Below, one piece after another: positions 16,965 through 25,437 of a stretch of DNA of 64,000 bases. Under the pieces are notes generated by a model. It searched no databases. It was not told where the DNA came from and saw only the letters and a list, made by a program, of their open reading frames with translations. The position numbers were made by a program, and so were the translations under genes. This DNA is from JBBKWQ01 sp037969115 (GTDB lineage: Bacteria > Actinomycetota > Acidimicrobiia > Acidimicrobiales > Ilumatobacteraceae): positions 26,918 through 90,917 of the forward strand of contig JBBKWQ010000396.1 in assembly GCA_037969115.1 (NCBI GenBank). Direction: 5' to 3'. Numbering within the stretch: the stretch's first letter is position 1; each line of letters begins with the position of its first letter.

Positions 16965-18749
16965 TCAGCCGAGCCAGATCGAGTGCGTCCAGTAGAACCC
17001 TGCGGGGTTCATGCTGCCGCTGACCGTTGTTCCGTCGGGAAGCACGGTGCCACCGGTGTTGACGAACGGGTCGCGGGGCACACCCCAAATGGTCCACGAC
17101 CATGGGATCTGGTAGCACTGCTCGGCGAAGCGACGGTTGATCGTCTCCGCGGCGTTGCGCCGAACCTCGGGGTCTGGCGATGTGCGAGCCGTCTCCAGTC
17201 CGGTGTCGACGACCTCGTCGCGGATGCGCGAGAAGTTGAGACTCGGATCGCCGTCTGGTGCCGCGGCGGAGCTGTGCCAGGCGTAGTACTGGGCGTCGAT
17301 GTCGAACCCGCCGTGCTGGCGCCACCCGTAGATCTCGAACTCCGGCGATCCCAGCAAGGCGTTGGTGATGATCTGATCTTGCGGCAACGTGACGATCTCG
17401 ACCTCGAGTCCGATCGCTTCCCAATAGCCCTTGAGCAGCTGGGCGATCTGATCGTTCACCTGCGTCACCGACTTTCCGTAGGTGATCGCCGCGGCACCGA
17501 ACTCTTGCTCGTATTCCTCGATCAGCTGCTTGGCACCGTCGATGTCCTGACTGATGTCGAACCCGTTGTCGTCGAGGTGGCCTTGCTGACCGGGGCTGAA
17601 GACGCCGTTGGCGGGAGTGAGGATGCCGCCGGCGATGGTGTCGATCATCTCTTGGCGGTCGAGTGCTTTGGACATCGCACATCGCACTCGCACATCCGCG
17701 AGGGGCGAGTCTTTGTCGAGGTCGATCATCAGATAGTTGGTGTCGCCAGCATCGGCCCGCTCGACCATTGCGAATCTGGCGTCGTTGCGGAACCGCTCGA
17801 TCACACGTCCTTCGGACGTCGCGAAGATGTCGATGGTTCCGCCGGCCAGTGCTTCGGCGGCGATTTCCGAATCCTCGATCACCCGGTACTCGATCCCGTC
17901 GAGGTAGGGGAGTTGGTCGCCGTTCGGAGCAGTCTGCCAGTAGTCGGGGTTGCGCGTGAGTTCGAGGGCCTCTCTCGGCTCATAACTCTCGACGATGAAC
18001 GGCCCGGAACCGACGGGCATGCCCGGGTCGGCGGTGCCGGCGTCGACCGCCTCGAGCCACGTCGGCGACGCGATGAGGCCCCACTGGCCCGTCAGGTAAG
18101 CGTCGAGTCCGGGCCACGAGACCGGCTGGTTCGGGTCGCCGTTGAAGCCGGTGGCGATGGTGAAGGTCAGATCGTCGACCCGCTCGATCACCAGCGAGCC
18201 GTCTTCGCTCCGCGCCACGTCTTTGATCGCCGCCGACAAGAGAGGACCAGAGCCCGTCGCCTGCAGGTTGAACATCACTGCGTCGGCGTCGACCGGTGTG
18301 CCGTCGTGGAACACGATGCCGTCGCGGATCTTGATGGTCCAGACCGTGAACTGCTCGTTCGGCGTGATCGATTCGGCCAGGAACGGGTGCACGACGTGAT
18401 CGTCACCGAAGGCGGCGATCGGGTCGTAGAACGATCGTGCGCGTTGGATGCAGTACGAATCGCACTGCATCGTGGCCGGAACCCACGCATTCGCGACTTC
18501 GGCTTCGCCGGCTGCGATGAGCGTGCCGCCGTATTCGGCGGGTTTGCTGCCGGCCCCGTTCTCGGACGCCGAACCGCTTGCTTCCGACTGGATTGCGTCG
18601 CTGCCATCACCCGACGACGCGGCGGATTCGATCGACTCGCCGTCGCCTGCTGAGCCTCCACAGGCCGTCGCAGCGATCGCGAAGCTCACGACGACGGCTG
18701 TCAGCAACGTGGTGGGGCGTCTGGAAGTCGTGCGAATGGTGCTGTGCAC
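16965..18749 (-). CDS. Family-5 extracellular solute-binding lipoprotein (peptide/nickel ABC type)
   Basis: 594 residues. A lipoprotein signal peptide ends at the lipobox with Cys30 (AATACGG), then an acidic Ser/Gly-rich linker of about 45 residues leads to an SBP_bac_5 domain with FTVWTIKIRDGIVFHDGTPV, YLTGQWGLIASPTW, GSGPFIVESYEPREAL and LGSPEFEIYGWRQ. Members bind peptides, nickel or other solutes for Dpp/Opp-type importers. No permease or ATPase gene lies nearby, so it is an orphan here. GTG 18749 was chosen: a GAGGAG Shine-Dalgarno sits 7 bases upstream and the signal peptide begins there, unlike most leaderless genes of the window. The ligand is unknown. Confidence 0.88.
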   Translation of the reverse strand: MHSTIRTTSRRPTTLLTAVVVSFAIAATACGGSAGDGESIESAASSGDGSDAIQSEASGSASENGAGSKPAEYGGTLIAAGEAEVANAWVPATMQCDSYCIQRARSFYDPIAAFGDDHVVHPFLAESITPNEQFTVWTIKIRDGIVFHDGTPVDADAVMFNLQATGSGPLLSAAIKDVARSEDGSLVIERVDDLTFTIATGFNGDPNQPVSWPGLDAYLTGQWGLIASPTWLEAVDAGTADPGMPVGSGPFIVESYEPREALELTRNPDYWQTAPNGDQLPYLDGIEYRVIEDSEIAAEALAGGTIDIFATSEGRVIERFRNDARFAMVERADAGDTNYLMIDLDKDSPLADVRVRCAMSKALDRQEMIDTIAGGILTPANGVFSPGQQGHLDDNGFDISQDIDGAKQLIEEYEQEFGAAAITYGKSVTQVNDQIAQLLKGYWEAIGLEVEIVTLPQDQIITNALLGSPEFEIYGWRQHGGFDIDAQYYAWHSSAAAPDGDPSLNFSRIRDEVVDTGLETARTSPDPEVRRNAAETINRRFAEQCYQIPWSWTIWGVPRDPFVNTGGTVLPDGTTVSGSMNPAGFYWTHSIWLG

Positions 18750-18901
18750 CAGTGGTCTCCTCGTTCGTCGCTGCGCAACCGGGTCGGCACCGCGTGTGAT
18801 GGATCGATTACGTGGTAGAAAGCCCGCCAAGTGAGCAGTCTGCCACACACGGTGGTAATTCGGCAGCGACCACGCCGAACATGAGGAATCTGATGGCGCC
18901 G

Positions 18902-18907
18902 TACGAT
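18902..18907 (+). promoter_or_regulatory. Leaderless -10 (TACGAT) for DUF5522 gene
   Basis: TACGAT ends 7 bases before ATG 18915. An earlier in-frame ATG at 18906 lies inside the hexamer, which decides for the later start. Confidence 0.55.
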
Positions 18908-18914
18908 GAGCAGG

Positions 18915-19148
18915 ATGGCGCCACCGGTTCGGCACGACCATCAGGATGCTCCGCATCGCACCCGGTTGTCGCCGGATCACCCGCTCCGCGATTCCGTACT
19001 CGGCGCGCACCGAGCGGCCGTCGAGGCTCGCCTACCCACTTATCGCGACCCGTCCACTGGACTCGGCGTGTTCACGTCGACGTTCCTGGCAGCCCGTGGT
19101 TACTGCTGCGAGAGCGGGTGTCGACATTGCCCCTTCGTCGGCGCCTGA
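18915..19148 (+). CDS. DUF5522 small Cys-rich protein
   Basis: 77 residues. The C-terminus reads YRDPSTGLGVFTSTFLAARG followed by YCCESGCRHCPF, matching the DUF5522 family in which the Cys cluster CCxSGCRHCP probably binds metal. The N-terminus is polar and poorly conserved. It is divergent from the solute-binding protein gene and 34 bases upstream of ppk2. The function of the family is unknown to me. Confidence 0.75.
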   Translation: MAPPVRHDHQDAPHRTRLSPDHPLRDSVLGAHRAAVEARLPTYRDPSTGLGVFTSTFLAARGYCCESGCRHCPFVGA

Positions 19149-19169
19149 TCGATGCGGGCCGACTTTGGC

Positions 19170-19175
19170 TACGTT
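19170..19175 (+). promoter_or_regulatory. Leaderless -10 (TACGTT) for ppk2
   Basis: TACGTT ends 7 bases before ATG 19183, with no Shine-Dalgarno between. Confidence 0.55.
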
Positions 19176-19182
19176 GGCCACC

Positions 19183-19998
19183 ATGACCGACGATCTCGAC
19201 CGAGCCGTGAAGCAATGTCGAGCCGATGAACGGCTCGAACTCGGAGAGCATGACCCTCGTGAGACGTTCGGCTGGGAGAAGGAACAATCGAAGGCCGCGC
19301 TCGCCGAGGAACTCGCCGCGATTCGGGTGTTGCAGACCAAACTCTACGCCGAAGAGCAGTCGGCCCTTCTGCTGGTCTTGCAGGCCATGGACGCTGGAGG
19401 CAAGGACGGAGCGATCAGATCGGTGATGACCGGGCTCAACCCGGCCGGCGTCAGGGTCAACGGTTTCGGCGTGCCGTCGGACGAAGAGCGCGGCCACGAC
19501 TACCTGTGGCGCATTCACGCCCACGCACCTGCGAAGGGCATGATCGGTGTCTTCAACCGCAGCCACTACGAAGACGTCCTGGTGGTGCGCGTCAAAGGGC
19601 TCGCTCCCACCAGTCGGTGGAAGCGGCGCTACGACCACATCCGACAGTTCGAGCAGATGCTGTTCGACGAGGGCACACACATCGCGAAAATCTTCCTCAA
19701 CGTCTCGAAGGAGGAACAGCGTGAACGCCTCCAGGATCGCGTCGACGACCCCGACGAGCGCTGGAAGTTTCGGCTCGGCGATCTCGACGACCGAGCGCTG
19801 TGGGGCGAGTACCGGGACGCCTACGTCGAAGCGATCGAGCGGACGTCCACCGACGACGCGCCGTGGTATGTGGTTCCGGCAGATCGAAAGTGGGTTCGCA
19901 ATCTGGTCATCGCGCGCATCCTCCGACAACATCTCGAGCGGATCGATCCGCACTATCCCGATCCTGAAGAAGGCATCACGGGAGTGATCGTCGAGTAG
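19183..19998 (+). CDS. Polyphosphate kinase 2 family nucleotide phosphotransferase
   Basis: 271 residues, the usual size of single-domain PPK2. The Walker A-like loop is in LQAMDAGGKDGAIRSV, followed by GHDYLWRIHAHAPAKGMIGV, FNRSHYEDVLVVRVKGL (Walker B region with the conserved NRSHYEDV) and a lid segment at RIASTTP-equivalent VSKEEQRERLQDRVDDP. PPK2 enzymes move phosphate between polyphosphate and nucleoside mono- or diphosphates. Substrate class (I, II or III) cannot be fixed by eye. It is followed by the molybdoenzyme operon, but has its own leaderless start. Cytosolic. Confidence 0.9.
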   Translation: MTDDLDRAVKQCRADERLELGEHDPRETFGWEKEQSKAALAEELAAIRVLQTKLYAEEQSALLLVLQAMDAGGKDGAIRSVMTGLNPAGVRVNGFGVPSDEERGHDYLWRIHAHAPAKGMIGVFNRSHYEDVLVVRVKGLAPTSRWKRRYDHIRQFEQMLFDEGTHIAKIFLNVSKEEQRERLQDRVDDPDERWKFRLGDLDDRALWGEYRDAYVEAIERTSTDDAPWYVVPADRKWVRNLVIARILRQHLERIDPHYPDPEEGITGVIVE

Positions 19999-20023
19999 TT
20001 CACCTCCCGGCCCGAACATTTTG

Positions 20024-20029
20024 TACAGT
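20024..20029 (+). promoter_or_regulatory. Leaderless -10 (TACAGT) for the xdh operon
   Basis: TACAGT ends 9 bases before ATG 20039, the first gene of the molybdoenzyme operon. Confidence 0.5.
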
Positions 20030-20038
20030 CAGGTTCCC

Positions 20039-20929
20039 ATGCCAGTCCATGTCTCGTACTCGCTCGCCGATGCGGTCGAACAACTCGAGCGGCGCCCGGA
20101 CGCGATCGTCCTCGCCGGCGGAACCGACTTCATGGTCGAGGTGAACGAGGGCCATCGAACCCTGCCCACGGCCGATGTGATGGTCATCGCCGTCGACCGG
20201 GTCGCGGAGTTGCGGTCGTTCACGATCGACGACACCGGAAAGACCCTGACGCTGGGCGCCGGGGTCACGTATGCCGAGATCATGGGTGCCCCGATCGCGA
20301 GTCGTGTTCCGGCGCTCGCGGAGGCAGCTCGCACGGTCGGCTCACCACAAATCCGCCACGCAGCGACCGTCGGCGGCAATCTCGCTACGTGTTCGCCGGC
20401 CGGCGACGGGCTTCCCGTGTTGTCAGCCCTCGATGCCGTGGTCAATCTCGTGTCCGCATCGGGCGAGCGCTCCATGTCGGTTCACGACTTCATGGTCGGG
20501 GTGAAGCGAACGGCATTGTTGCCGGGCGAGCTGATTGCGTCGATCGGCCTGCCGATCCTCGACGGATACCAGGGATACTCGAAGGTCGGGGTCCGAAACG
20601 CGATGGTCATCGCCACGGCGAGCGTCTGCGTGGCGATCGACAATTCGGACCAGTCGGTCCGGTGCGCTCTCGGATCGGTCGCCCCCACGATCATCCGCTG
20701 CCCGGAAGCAGAGGCGTACGCGAGCGCCAACGTCGACTGGCGCGAACAGACCGTCGAGTCGTCCGTCTGCACGGCGTTCGGCACTCTTGCCGCCGATGCG
20801 AGTCGGCCGATCGACGATCACCGATCGAGCGCCGCGTACCGGAAGCACTCGATCGCCGTGATGGCGTCTCGTCAGCTCGGGCGTGCGTTTGCGTCGGCCG
20901 GCCCGGCTCACATGGAGCAACGATCATGA
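20039..20929 (+). CDS. FAD-binding subunit of a xanthine-dehydrogenase-family molybdoenzyme
   Basis: 296 residues. IVLAGGTDFMVEVNEG and TVGGNLATCSPAGDGLPVL are the two FAD-binding loops of the CoxM/XdhB family (PCMH fold), and the C-terminal CO_deh_flav_C domain follows. It passes electrons from the iron-sulfur subunit to an acceptor. The stop overlaps the next start (ATGA). The order FAD - 2Fe2S - Mo subunit differs from the common cox order. Confidence 0.9.
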   Translation: MPVHVSYSLADAVEQLERRPDAIVLAGGTDFMVEVNEGHRTLPTADVMVIAVDRVAELRSFTIDDTGKTLTLGAGVTYAEIMGAPIASRVPALAEAARTVGSPQIRHAATVGGNLATCSPAGDGLPVLSALDAVVNLVSASGERSMSVHDFMVGVKRTALLPGELIASIGLPILDGYQGYSKVGVRNAMVIATASVCVAIDNSDQSVRCALGSVAPTIIRCPEAEAYASANVDWREQTVESSVCTAFGTLAADASRPIDDHRSSAAYRKHSIAVMASRQLGRAFASAGPAHMEQRS

Positions 20930-21408
20930 GCGAGCACTACATCTTGCACGTGAACGGCGTCGAACATGGCGTCAGCGACGCGTGGCTGGGCGAGAATCTG
21001 TTGTTCGTGTTGCGCGAGCGGCTCGGGCTCCTGGCTGCGAAAGGAGCCTGTGAACAGGGCGAGTGCGGGTCGTGCACCGTCATGGTCGACGGGCGGCTCT
21101 TGTGTTCGTGCCTCGTGCTGGCAGCGTCGGCGACCGATCAGCCGATCGTCACGGTCGAAGGTCTCGCCGAGCCGGGCACGCCCAGCGACGTCCAACAGGC
21201 GTTCATCGATGCAGGCGCGGTGCAGTGCGGATTCTGCACGCCCGGACTCGTCATGGCGGCACACGACCTGCTCGATCGGTCGCCCGCTCCGAGCGACATG
21301 GAGATCAGGGAAGAACTGTCGGGCAACGTGTGCCGGTGCACGGGTTATGGCCGCATCATCGAGGCAGTACAGCGCGTCGCGGTGAGTCGTCGAGAGGTGG
21401 CGCCATGA
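20926..21408 (+). CDS. [2Fe-2S] subunit of the xanthine-dehydrogenase-family molybdoenzyme
   Basis: 160 residues with both clusters. The plant-type ferredoxin Cys residues are C42, C47, C50 and C62 (KGACEQGECGSCTVMVDG). The helical [2Fe-2S] domain has C101 and C104 (VQCGFCTPGL) and C136 and C138 (NVCRCTGYG). It relays electrons from the molybdenum cofactor to FAD. It overlaps both neighbours by 4 bases (ATGA each time), ensuring stoichiometric synthesis. Confidence 0.95.
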   Translation: MSEHYILHVNGVEHGVSDAWLGENLLFVLRERLGLLAAKGACEQGECGSCTVMVDGRLLCSCLVLAASATDQPIVTVEGLAEPGTPSDVQQAFIDAGAVQCGFCTPGLVMAAHDLLDRSPAPSDMEIREELSGNVCRCTGYGRIIEAVQRVAVSRREVAP

Positions 21409-23708
21409 CCATCATCGAACGTGACCTCGCGGTGCGCTCGGGCACGATCGGTGATTCGCCGGCGAGGCCTGATGGAGTCGCAAAGGTGCAGGGATCGTTC
21501 GAGTTCTCGTCCGATCGCGGTGCCGAGGGATGTCTGTGGGGCGCAACACTCCGGTCGCCGCACCCGTACGCGCGAATCGTGACGATCGACGTTTCGCCGG
21601 CGTGGCAGATCGACGGGGTCGCAGCGGTGATCACGGCCGACGACGTGCCGGGTCGGTTGCACTACGGGCTCATCGATCAAGATCAACCCGTGTTCGCGAC
21701 CGACGTGGTGCGCTATGTCGGTGAACCCGTCGCTGCGGTCGCTGCCGATCACCCGGAAACGTGCAAGCGGGCGCTCGAGGCGATCGTCGTGACCTATGAG
21801 GTGCTCGAGCCGCTCATCGATCCCGAGGTCGCAATCGCTGGAGAGCACGAACCGATTCATCCCCACGGCAACGTGGTTCGGCACCAACGAATCGTGTGCG
21901 GCGACGTCGATGCCACGGGGCCCGTGGTCGTCGAGGGCACCTACCAGATCGGGATGCAGGATCAGGCGTTCCTCGGGCTGGAGGCGGCACTCGCCGTGCC
22001 CGACCACGACGGTGGCGGCGTCGAACTCCTGATCGCGACGCAATGGCTGCACGAAGATCGTAAGCAGATCGCAGCGTGTCTGGGTCTGCCCGACGAGAAG
22101 GTCCGGCTGGTGCTCGGTGGCGTCGGTGGTGCGTTCGGCGCACGCGAAGACATCTCGCTCCAGGTCCATTCGTGTCTGCTCGCATTGCGCCTCGGTCAGC
22201 CAGTCCGCATGCAGTACACGCGTGCCGAGAGCTTTCTCGGTCACGTCCATCGGCACCCGGCCACCGTGTGGATGCGGCATCACGCGACCGAGGAGGGTGA
22301 GGTCGTCAAGATCGAGGCCCGCTACGTGTTCGACGGCGGAGCCTACGCCTCGACGTCCTCGGCGGTGTTGCTCAATGCCATCACGCACACGCAGGGCCCG
22401 TATCGATGCCCGAACGCCGTCGTTGACGGCTACGCGGTGCGTACGAATCACCTGCCGTGTGGTGCGATGCGTGGATTCGGTGTGGTTCAGGCGTGTTTCG
22501 CCCACGAGAGCCAGTACGACCTGCTGGCCGATGCGTGCGGCCTCGGCCCCATCGAGATTCGAATGCGCAACGCTATCCGCACCGGCGACATGTTGATCCA
22601 CGGTCAGGTGATGGAGAGCGTGGCGCCGGTCGAGCGTTGTATCCGCGAGACTGCGGCGTTGCCGCTTCCCGACGAGCCCGTCGGCGGTCACGACGGCGAC
22701 GTCATGCGGCTGCCGGGTGGAGCCGGGCGAACCGCCGACGTCGGTCATGTGCGTCGAGGCATCGGGTACGGAGTGGCCATGAAGAACCTCATGTACTCCG
22801 AGGGATTCGACGACTACTCGACGGCGCGGTGCCGGCTACGCGACGGTGTCGTCAGGCTCAAGTTCGCGACTTCCGAGGTGGGTCAGGGGTTCGTCACGAT
22901 CGCCGGTCAGATCGCCAGAACAATCCTCGGAGTCGATCGAGTCGAGCTCGACAGGATCGACACACAGATCGGTTCGGCCGGCTCGACGTCCGCGTCGCGG
23001 CAGACGTGGATGAGCGGCGGTGCGGTCGACGGTGCGTGTCGGGCAGTCCGGGAACGATTGTTCGAACACGTCGGTGCGCTGAACGGAATCGATCCGATTC
23101 GTCTCGCGATCGACGGCACCGATGTCATCGACACGGCAGGCGATCTGCGGGTACCGGTGGTGGAGGCATCGGCGGGAACGGAGTTCGACCAGACCTTCGA
23201 ATATCACCACCGTCCAACGGAAGATCTCGACGAGAACGGCCAGGGCAATTGCCACACAGCGTTCGCGTTCGTGGCGCACCGTGCCGTGGTCGATGTCGAC
23301 CCCGATCTCGGGCTCGTGAAGGTCGTACAGGTCGCCACTGCGCAGGATGTCGGGGTGGCGTTGAACCCGCTGTCGGTGCTCGGCCAGATCGAAGGCGGCA
23401 TCGCGCAGGGTCTCGGGCTCGCCGTGATGGAGGAGATCATCCAGATCGACGGCCACATCCGAAATGCGAGCTTCACCGACTACCTGCTCCCCACGTTCCT
23501 CGACATGCCTCCGGTTGTGGCGTCGCTCGTGGAAGAACCAGATCCGCAGGCGCCGCTCGGAGCGAAGGGTGTGGGGGAGGCTCCGTGCATCTCGGTGACC
23601 CCGGCGATCGTCGCTGCGATCCGAGATGCGCTGAAGCAGGTCGACGGTGTCGGCAAATCCATCACACGCGTGCCAGTGCGACCGGCCGACATCGCGCTGC
23701 CACGGTGA
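21405..23708 (+). CDS. Molybdopterin-binding large subunit, xanthine-dehydrogenase family
   Basis: 767 residues. The N-terminal Ald_Xan_dh domain covers about residues 15-125 (PARPDGVAKVQGSFEF). MoCo-binding segments are GGVGGAFGAREDISLQ, PCGAMRGFGVVQACFAHE and AKGVGEAPCISVTPAIVAAI; the Glu in GVGE corresponds to the catalytic base of the family. RGFG and FGAREDIS favour a hydroxylase such as xanthine dehydrogenase over CO dehydrogenase, which has a CSFR-type loop I do not see. The purine-type phosphoribosyltransferase gene 51 bases downstream supports a purine substrate, by inference. Confidence 0.88.
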   Translation: MTIIERDLAVRSGTIGDSPARPDGVAKVQGSFEFSSDRGAEGCLWGATLRSPHPYARIVTIDVSPAWQIDGVAAVITADDVPGRLHYGLIDQDQPVFATDVVRYVGEPVAAVAADHPETCKRALEAIVVTYEVLEPLIDPEVAIAGEHEPIHPHGNVVRHQRIVCGDVDATGPVVVEGTYQIGMQDQAFLGLEAALAVPDHDGGGVELLIATQWLHEDRKQIAACLGLPDEKVRLVLGGVGGAFGAREDISLQVHSCLLALRLGQPVRMQYTRAESFLGHVHRHPATVWMRHHATEEGEVVKIEARYVFDGGAYASTSSAVLLNAITHTQGPYRCPNAVVDGYAVRTNHLPCGAMRGFGVVQACFAHESQYDLLADACGLGPIEIRMRNAIRTGDMLIHGQVMESVAPVERCIRETAALPLPDEPVGGHDGDVMRLPGGAGRTADVGHVRRGIGYGVAMKNLMYSEGFDDYSTARCRLRDGVVRLKFATSEVGQGFVTIAGQIARTILGVDRVELDRIDTQIGSAGSTSASRQTWMSGGAVDGACRAVRERLFEHVGALNGIDPIRLAIDGTDVIDTAGDLRVPVVEASAGTEFDQTFEYHHRPTEDLDENGQGNCHTAFAFVAHRAVVDVDPDLGLVKVVQVATAQDVGVALNPLSVLGQIEGGIAQGLGLAVMEEIIQIDGHIRNASFTDYLLPTFLDMPPVVASLVEEPDPQAPLGAKGVGEAPCISVTPAIVAAIRDALKQVDGVGKSITRVPVRPADIALPR

Positions 23709-23745
23709 GGTCGATCGCTTTTCGGGTGGCTGCTACCACTCGCGG

Positions 23746-23751
23746 TAGCGT
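23746..23751 (+). promoter_or_regulatory. Leaderless -10 (TAGCGT) for the phosphoribosyltransferase
   Basis: TAGCGT ends 8 bases before ATG 23760. Confidence 0.5.
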
Positions 23752-23759
23752 GGGGCGCC

Positions 23760-24257
23760 ATGTCGCAAGAGCGTGAAATCCTGACCTGGGAGCTGTTCGG
23801 GCGAGCGTCTCGCGAACTGGCCCAACTCGTTGCCGACGACGGGTACGAGCCCGACATGATTCTGTCGATCGCACGCGGTGGCCTCCTCATCGGCGGGGCC
23901 ATGGGGTACGCCATGTCGGTGAAGAACACGTACACGATGAACGTCGAGTTCTACACCGGCGTCGACGAACGGCTCGAAGTGCCGCGCATCCTTCCTCCGG
24001 CGCCCGACTTCGTCGATCTGCACGACGCAAAGATCCTGATCGTCGACGACGTCGCCGATACGGGGCACACGCTCAAGAGTGTCGAAGACTTCTGTGACGG
24101 CAAGGTCGGCGAGGTACGCACCGCTGTCATCTACGAGAAGTCACATTCGGTCGTGAAGTGCGACTATGTCTGGCGTCGCACCGATCAGTGGATCAACTTC
24201 CCGTGGAGCGACCAGCCACCGGTGGCGAAGCGCGACTGGGCGGTGCGCGACGCCTGA
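23760..24257 (+). CDS. Purine-type phosphoribosyltransferase (xanthine/guanine class)
   Basis: 165 residues. The PRPP-binding loop is ILIVDDVADTGHTL, and MILSIARGGLLIGGAMGYAM forms the phosphate-side loop. The C-terminal WINFPWSDQPP segment with Trp resembles Gpt/XGPRT and related PRTases of actinobacteria. It would attach PRPP-derived ribose phosphate to a free purine. It lies directly after the xdh operon but with its own -10, and is convergent with the protease gene ending at 24268. Base specificity is inferred. Confidence 0.82.
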   Translation: MSQEREILTWELFGRASRELAQLVADDGYEPDMILSIARGGLLIGGAMGYAMSVKNTYTMNVEFYTGVDERLEVPRILPPAPDFVDLHDAKILIVDDVADTGHTLKSVEDFCDGKVGEVRTAVIYEKSHSVVKCDYVWRRTDQWINFPWSDQPPVAKRDWAVRDA

Positions 24258-24267
24258 CGGGTCGGGC

Positions 24268-25338
24268 TCAGGCCCGCGCCGCGGCGAGGCGTTCGGCAAG
24301 TCGCTTCGGCGGCACGACGCCGAGGAGCCGGTCTTGGTCCCAAACGGTCACCACCGGTTGCGACGGGTTCAGCCTCGGTAGCACCGACGCGAGTTCTTCG
24401 TCGAGATCGGCGCGTGCCAGACGATCGAACGGCACCATCAGTTGGGTGAGCATCACCCAGGGGCGCTGATCACCCGGAATCGCCCACAGCGCATCCTCGA
24501 GGACGAGACCGTCGAGCTCGCCGTCTTCGCCGCGGACCGCCACGGCTCCGGCTTCACCGAGACGTTGGCGCTGCCACAGCATCGAGTCGGCGTCCATGTC
24601 GCTGCCGACCGATGCCACACCGAACCAGATGAGGTCTCGGACCGTGACGCCTTGGAGGCGTTCGGCCAGCGTGGCGGCGATGATCTCTGCTTTGGCGTTG
24701 AGCCCGATGAATGCGCCGGTGATCAGCAGCCAGATTCCGGATTGCGCACGCACGATCAACGCGAATCCGATCGCGGCGATGATCCATCCGAGGTAGACGC
24801 CGGCCGTTCCGGCTTCGCGCATCGCTCGATGACGGTTCCCGTGCCGCTTCCACCGCAGTGCCTTCACGACGCGTCCGCCATCGAGAGGCGCTCCCGGCAA
24901 CATGTTGAACACGGCCAGCATCACGTTGATGATGCCGACCCATCCGGCGACGCCGGCGACGGTGGGGCTACCGGGATCGAGCGTGAAGTACGCAGCAAGG
25001 CCGATGACGCCGATCAGGAGGCTGGCGAGTGGGCCGGCGACGGCGATCGAACCTTCGGCCTTCGGTGACGGCGCCTCGCGATTGAGGCGTGCAATCCCGC
25101 CGAGTGCCCAGAGCTCGATCGAGTCGGTGTCGACGTCGAACCGTCGCGCCACCAAGGCGTGTGCCAGCTCGTGGGCGAGGATCGAGATCATGAACAGCAC
25201 GACACCGATGACCGCTGCAGTCCAGCCGAGGACCGAACTCAGGCTGCCGGCGAGCAGAACCGCGACGAGTGCGACGCTCCAGTGCAGGTTCACGGCGATG
25301 CCGGCGAGCCGGCCCAGCTTCAGCGATCCAGACGACAT
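24268..25338 (-). CDS. Site-2 protease family zinc metalloprotease with C-terminal CBS domains
   Basis: 356 residues. The zinc site HELAH (His56, Glu57, His60) lies in a membrane helix; NMLPGAPLDGGRV supplies the third ligand (Asp) about 90 residues later. About five to six helices occupy residues 12-215, and the remaining part is a CBS-pair-like domain ending near VVTVWDQDRLLG. This is the Rip3-type layout, an intramembrane protease that can cut anti-sigma factors or other membrane proteins. A GAGGAA Shine-Dalgarno precedes ATG 25338. No sigma factor is encoded nearby, so its substrate is unknown. Confidence 0.88.
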   Translation of the reverse strand: MSSGSLKLGRLAGIAVNLHWSVALVAVLLAGSLSSVLGWTAAVIGVVLFMISILAHELAHALVARRFDVDTDSIELWALGGIARLNREAPSPKAEGSIAVAGPLASLLIGVIGLAAYFTLDPGSPTVAGVAGWVGIINVMLAVFNMLPGAPLDGGRVVKALRWKRHGNRHRAMREAGTAGVYLGWIIAAIGFALIVRAQSGIWLLITGAFIGLNAKAEIIAATLAERLQGVTVRDLIWFGVASVGSDMDADSMLWQRQRLGEAGAVAVRGEDGELDGLVLEDALWAIPGDQRPWVMLTQLMVPFDRLARADLDEELASVLPRLNPSQPVVTVWDQDRLLGVVPPKRLAERLAAARA

Positions 25339-25437
25339 CAGGTTCCTCGTCGAATCGCTGGGTGGGATGGTGGCTTCAACATGCAGATCAGCGAGTCGAC
25401 AACTGGATCAACCCTACGTGCGCAGCGCGCATTCCCG

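Noticed and set aside
16365..18653. 762-codon open frame on the plus strand opposite alkA and the solute-binding lipoprotein
   Set aside because: It crosses two recognised genes of the other strand and shows no domain or start signal.
21345..22748. 467-codon open frame on the minus strand within the molybdoenzyme large subunit
   Set aside because: No motif; antisense shadow of a clear enzyme gene.
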